Part shown: positions 1 through 5,372 of the stretch, piece by piece
Layout of the letters: every line of letters starts with the position of its first letter
Numbering within the stretch: position 1 is the first letter of the stretch
Assembly (NCBI GenBank): GCA_035512595.1
Contig: DATKDU010000022.1
Span: 1 to 5,372, forward strand
Source: DATKDU01 sp035512595
GTDB lineage: Bacteria > Planctomycetota > Planctomycetia > Pirellulales > Pirellulaceae
Reading direction: 5' to 3'
Length of the DNA: 5,372 nt
The notes under the pieces: generated by a model
What the model was told of the DNA's origin: nothing
Database searches by the model: none
What the model saw: the letters and a program-made list of their open reading frames with translations, nothing else
Translations under genes and position numbers: made by a program

Positions 1-540
1 AGCTCCTGGCAGCCCATCTTTCCCTCTGCCCTCACAGACAAGACCTCGATCGCGGATTTTGCCAACGGGGACGGCGCCAGCAACACCCTGCTGTTCACCG
101 AGAACACCAATGCCTGGGATTGGTACGATCCGCTCGATCGCAGAGATGTACCGAACCAATATACCGCGCCGACCGATGTTTATCCCAATCAGGGAAACAT
201 CCTCAAGTACCAGGTCACCGAATACAAGGTGGGTGTCATTTGGGTGGACCCGAATCAGGTGTCACAACCGCAGGTTGCCATCAATCGCGAAATGCTCGCG
301 TTCAACATTGACTGGCGACACGCCCGGCCGGCTGCCTTTCATCCCGAAGGCTTCATGATGTGCATGGCGGACGGGTCGGTGCGCTTTGTCAGTGAGACGG
401 TGAACCTCCAGGTCTATGCCAAGTTGCTGAGCCATAATGGGCGAAAGTGCCGTACTCCTGGCATCGATCCGAGTACCGAGAATACGCCCACTCCCACATG
501 GCAAGGAGTTCCGATTACCGCGGATCAGTTGACCCAGTAA
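1..540 (+). CDS. DUF1559 prepilin-like protein, C-terminal part (5' end outside window)
   Basis: The frame is open from base 1 to the TAA at 538-540, giving 179 codons of a gene whose start lies to the left. Two DUF1559 landmarks are visible. One is an N-G-D-G-A-S-N-T-L-L segment near codons 22-31 (the usual 'DG.SNTLL.E' block). The other is an exact H-X9-DG motif, with His at codon 114 and Asp-Gly at 124-125, followed by SVRFVS. Family members normally start with a type IV prepilin-like signal and one hydrophobic helix, then a beta-rich domain outside the membrane; that N-terminus is not in the window. They are abundant in planctomycetes, usually in many paralogues, and their individual roles are mostly unknown. 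The last 40 or so residues form a Pro/Thr-rich tail. The gene ends 14 bp before a strong terminator and is convergent with the minus-strand genes. Family assignment is confident; function is not. Confidence 0.9.
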   Translation, partial: SSWQPIFPSALTDKTSIADFANGDGASNTLLFTENTNAWDWYDPLDRRDVPNQYTAPTDVYPNQGNILKYQVTEYKVGVIWVDPNQVSQPQVAINREMLAFNIDWRHARPAAFHPEGFMMCMADGSVRFVSETVNLQVYAKLLSHNGRKCRTPGIDPSTENTPTPTWQGVPITADQLTQ

Positions 541-554
541 CTGGTAAAGTCCCC

Positions 555-583
555 AAGCCCGAGTTTCCACTCGGGCTTTTTTT
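555..583 (+). terminator. Rho-independent terminator of the DUF1559 gene
   Basis: A perfect 9-bp stem (AAGCCCGAG at 555-563, CTCGGGCTT at 570-578) encloses the 6-base loop TTTCCA. It runs into a tract of seven T residues (577-583). It starts 14 bp after the TAA stop of the upstream gene. On the minus strand the hairpin is followed by no T-tract (GGGGACTTTACC), so it should act in the plus direction only. Confidence 0.93.
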
Positions 584-793
584 GTTGGCACGTGTCCGCG
601 GCGCGCTTATCGCCCGCGGAAAAACCGCAGCGCGATGGCAAGCGACACGCCGTTGGGGCCGAGCAAGCCAAAGCACTCTTTTTCACAATCTCGCGGCAAT
701 GGACGGCGTGGGGCATGGAATCCGACGGAGCGATTCGTGAAGTGGTGCGACCGGGGGGGAAGGTTCGCACGCCGGCATTGACGAATGCACTGC
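584..793. other. Convergent intergenic gap, no supported gene
   Basis: These 210 bp separate the DUF1559 terminator from the stop of the minus-strand 320-residue gene. Short open frames cross it on both strands, but none has a convincing ribosome binding site or family-like composition. Two weak hairpins are visible. GTGCGA (745-750) pairs with TCGCAC (765-770) around a G-rich 14-base loop. GCGG (616-619) pairs with CCGC (625-628) around five A. Neither is followed by a T-tract in minus-strand orientation, so I cannot identify a terminator for the gene ending at 794. Confidence 0.6.
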
Positions 794-1756
794 TCAGCTT
801 CGCGACAATCGCGGGCGGGGCTTAGCACGGCTGGCGACAAAGGCCGATTCGTCACCATGGTGAACGTAAAGCTCGCCGTGCAGTTGCCCCTTGACGATCA
901 CGCCCCGCCCGCGTCCCGACACTGGAAACCCACCGTCGTTTCCTTCCCAACTGAATTCCAGGACCTCGCCGCCGTCGCGTTGGACTACGCGGTAATCGAT
1001 GATGCCGCAAATGCCGGCGAATTGAAATCGTCCCGCCTGATGACTGCGAATCGCGAGCGTGGCGTCCTCGTCCCCATCAAGCTCCCAGTTTTCCACCGAC
1101 TGGATGACCCATCGGCCGCGAAATCGGTTCGCGGGTTGCTTGACTTTGCGTTCACCCGCAGACTTCTGATTGACCGCGGCAATGGGTCGGGCTTCGGCGG
1201 CGCTATCGAGACGCGTCACAATCCCTGATTCCCGCTTTGTCCTTTGATAACTCTCGTTCAGGGAGCGTCGGATGCCCGGCCCGAAGGAAATGTTGAAACT
1301 GTTCATCAAGCCGTCGTAAACGATCCGGCCGCGAAAGGGGAGCAGCAGGCACTCGGTGAAGATGGGCAGCCTTCGTCCCGTGAGCAATTCGATGGGGTCA
1401 GTCAGGGCCACGACCCCATAAGCGGCCGCCGGTTCCTGGGTCGTCATGAAGACCGCGTGCTTCTGAAGTTGCCGAAAGACGATGAATCGGCCGAACTGGT
1501 AGTCGCGCCACGCGGCCACGATTTCCAATTCCTCGTCGTTGAACTCAAGCGTATTCTCATCGACGAACTTTTCCAGGAGCTGTGGATTCTCGAGAAATGC
1601 CTCCCGCACTTTGACCCGATCTTCGACCGGGCCGTTTGAAAACTCGTCCGGTCCTGAGGCTGTGGTTTCGACGACCTGTAGCTGCTGATTGACGTACCAC
1701 ATCAACCCGCGCAGCAGCTTGAAGAACAGTTCCGCATCCGCCGGCGACAACAACAT
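794..1756 (-). CDS. Uncharacterised two-domain protein (conserved N-terminal domain fused to an FRGRW-type beta domain)
   Basis: A 320-residue protein. I chose the ATG at 1756 because AAGGAG lies 8 bases upstream; a longer frame exists (to 1831), but its first 25 residues (Arg-rich) look like an out-of-frame reading of the preceding relic. Residues 1-183 form a mixed alpha/beta region: an N-terminal helix (LSPADAELFFKLLRGLMWYV), an acidic helical stretch (about 60-85), then strands with AAYGVVALTDP, LLLPFRGRIVYDGL and ISFGPGIRRSLNESY. I believe I have seen this domain in other bacterial proteins of unknown function, but I cannot name it. A basic linker (184-209) leads to residues 210-308: RFRGRW, W224, GxFxF, DYR, LEFSWEGND, SGRGRG and LYVHHGDESAFVA. 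That pattern resembles a small bacterial domain often found alone. There is no signal peptide or membrane helix, so it is probably cytoplasmic. No catalytic motif is recognised and function is unknown. It is the last gene of the minus-strand series. Confidence 0.8.
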   Translation of the reverse strand: MLLSPADAELFFKLLRGLMWYVNQQLQVVETTASGPDEFSNGPVEDRVKVREAFLENPQLLEKFVDENTLEFNDEELEIVAAWRDYQFGRFIVFRQLQKHAVFMTTQEPAAAYGVVALTDPIELLTGRRLPIFTECLLLPFRGRIVYDGLMNSFNISFGPGIRRSLNESYQRTKRESGIVTRLDSAAEARPIAAVNQKSAGERKVKQPANRFRGRWVIQSVENWELDGDEDATLAIRSHQAGRFQFAGICGIIDYRVVQRDGGEVLEFSWEGNDGGFPVSGRGRGVIVKGQLHGELYVHHGDESAFVASRAKPRPRLSRS

Positions 1757-1868
1757 CGAAGTGGCTCCTTGGATACGCCAATATCTGTCGCGCCTGCTCC
1801 TGCGTGAGAATCCGAAACAACGGTTCAACACCGCGATCGAAAGCCGATTGATCCACCAGAGTCGGCAT
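1557..1868 (-). pseudogene. Truncated small planctomycete-type gene; only the first ~32 codons (1868-1773) look genuine
   Basis: From ATG 1868 the frame encodes MPTLVDQSAFDRGVEPLF and then RILTQEQARQILAY. This resembles the N-terminus of small (roughly 80-100 residue) uncharacterised proteins I associate with planctomycetes, which continue past this point with an acidic helical region (recalled, not searched). Here resemblance stops at residue 32 (base 1773). The frame stays open to the stop at 1557, but that part is Arg/Gly-rich and lies out of frame inside the next gene, so it is probably meaningless. GGAGG sits 7 bases before ATG 1868, so initiation may still occur. Upstream in-frame starts (ATG 1874, ATG 1922, TTG 1931) have poorer spacing. 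The start lies 65 bp after the carB stop. It could be a deletion relic, or less likely a short leader ORF coupling translation to the next gene. Confidence 0.5.
1765..1770 (-). promoter_or_regulatory. Ribosome binding site deciding the start at 1756
   Basis: On the minus strand AAGGAG is followed by 8 bases (CCACTTCG) and ATG. This near-consensus site fixes the start of the 320-residue protein at 1756 rather than at the upstream start codon at 1831. It lies immediately downstream of where the small relic gene loses its family identity. Confidence 0.85.
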
Positions 1869-1875
1869 ACTCATT

Positions 1876-1880
1876 CCTCC
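1876..1880 (-). promoter_or_regulatory. Ribosome binding site of the truncated small gene
   Basis: On the minus strand GGAGG is followed by AATGAGT (7 bases) and then ATG at 1868. The alternative ATG at 1874 is only one base from the GGAGG, too close, so 1868 is the better start. An intact site before a truncated frame suggests the loss was recent, or that the short ORF is still translated. Confidence 0.7.
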
Positions 1881-1933
1881 GGCTGCGTGCTCGTCCAGCG
1901 TATTCAGCGCGGCAGACTTCATACGACTCAATT

Positions 1934-5224
<3,291 letters not shown>

Positions 5225-5233
5225 GGACGGCAA

Positions 5234-5240
5234 TTCCTTT
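5234..5240 (-). promoter_or_regulatory. Ribosome binding site supporting the GTG start of carB
   Basis: On the minus strand AAAGGAA is followed by 9 bases and GTG at 5224, whose translation begins at the canonical CarB N-terminus. The longer alternative from GTG 5275 has only a run of G three bases upstream, a poor placement. Confidence 0.65.
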
Positions 5241-5304
5241 GTTGCGCTGGGAACCACACTAGCTTCGCTGCGCACCGTCCCCCGGCGTGCTCGGCGCGCA
5301 GCTT

Positions 5305-5325
5305 CACCTCGACTGCCGCGAGGTG
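5305..5325 (-). repeat. Inverted repeat (7-bp hairpin) in the carB leader
   Basis: CACCTCG (5305-5311) and CGAGGTG (5319-5325) form a perfect 7-bp stem with a 7-base loop, about 80 bases before the preferred carB start. No T-tract follows it in minus orientation (the next bases are AAGCTGCGCG), so it is not a plain intrinsic terminator. It could be an RNA leader structure, an operator-like palindrome, or chance in GC-rich DNA. Confidence 0.4.
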
Positions 5326-5372
5326 TGTAAAATCCCTCGAAGTTACCACGGCTTAGCGGTGGCGTTCAAGGG

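Larger units (their letters stand above)
5225..5372 (-). other. carB upstream leader region
   Basis: The 148 bp between the preferred carB start and the window edge show no recognisable end of carA or any other gene in any minus-strand frame. The region contains the 5305-5325 hairpin and the carB ribosome binding site. It probably carries a promoter or 5' leader, but no clear -35/-10 pair can be assigned. If carB instead starts at GTG 5275, the leader is 97 bp. Confidence 0.4.

Noticed and set aside
745..770. GTGCGA/TCGCAC hairpin as a terminator for the gene ending at 794
   Set aside because: It has a short stem, a 14-base loop and no T-tract in the minus direction.
592..825. 77-codon plus-strand frame in the convergent gap
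   Set aside because: It has no ribosome binding site, no recognisable family and overlaps the end of the minus-strand gene, so it is not supportable as a gene.
785..1639. Plus-strand frames at 785-1228 and 1244-1639
   Set aside because: They lie antisense to the 320-residue gene, which has a strong ribosome binding site and protein-like domains. The plus frames show neither.
5335..5369. Possible carB promoter (TTGAAC at 5364-5369 with TAACTT 18 bases downstream, minus strand)
   Set aside because: The -10 match to consensus is poor (3 of 6), and planctomycete promoter consensus is not something I can rely on.

Overview
The window looks like a piece of a GC-rich planctomycete (Planctomycetota) chromosome. 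The main argument is the left-edge gene: it ends in the exact H-X9-DG signature of the DUF1559 prepilin-like proteins, which are expanded in that phylum. The truncated small ORF and the domain style of the middle gene fit the same group. This assignment rests on family knowledge, not on a marker gene.

Layout, left to right. Positions 1-540 (+) hold the C-terminal 179 codons of a DUF1559-type prepilin-like secreted protein. It is followed by a clear rho-independent terminator (555-583). A convergent gap (584-793) has no supportable gene. Everything to its right reads on the minus strand, in the order carB (5224-1934), a truncated small gene (start 1868), and a 320-residue uncharacterised two-domain protein (1756-794). 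Spacing is 65 bp after the carB stop, and the truncated frame then overlaps the last gene, so co-transcription behind carB is plausible but unproven. The leader upstream of carB (5225-5372) holds a 7-bp hairpin and no recognisable carA end.

Biologically, carB is housekeeping: the large subunit of carbamoyl-phosphate synthetase, feeding pyrimidine and arginine synthesis. The DUF1559 protein is probably envelope-associated. The accessory interest lies between 794 and 1868. A short relic keeps its own ribosome binding site and family N-terminus but loses its identity after about 32 residues. It is followed by a protein that joins two separately recognisable uncharacterised domains. I see no CRISPR array, tRNA, rRNA, insertion sequence, phage gene or obvious defence system. 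The two-domain fusion is the best candidate for something undescribed.
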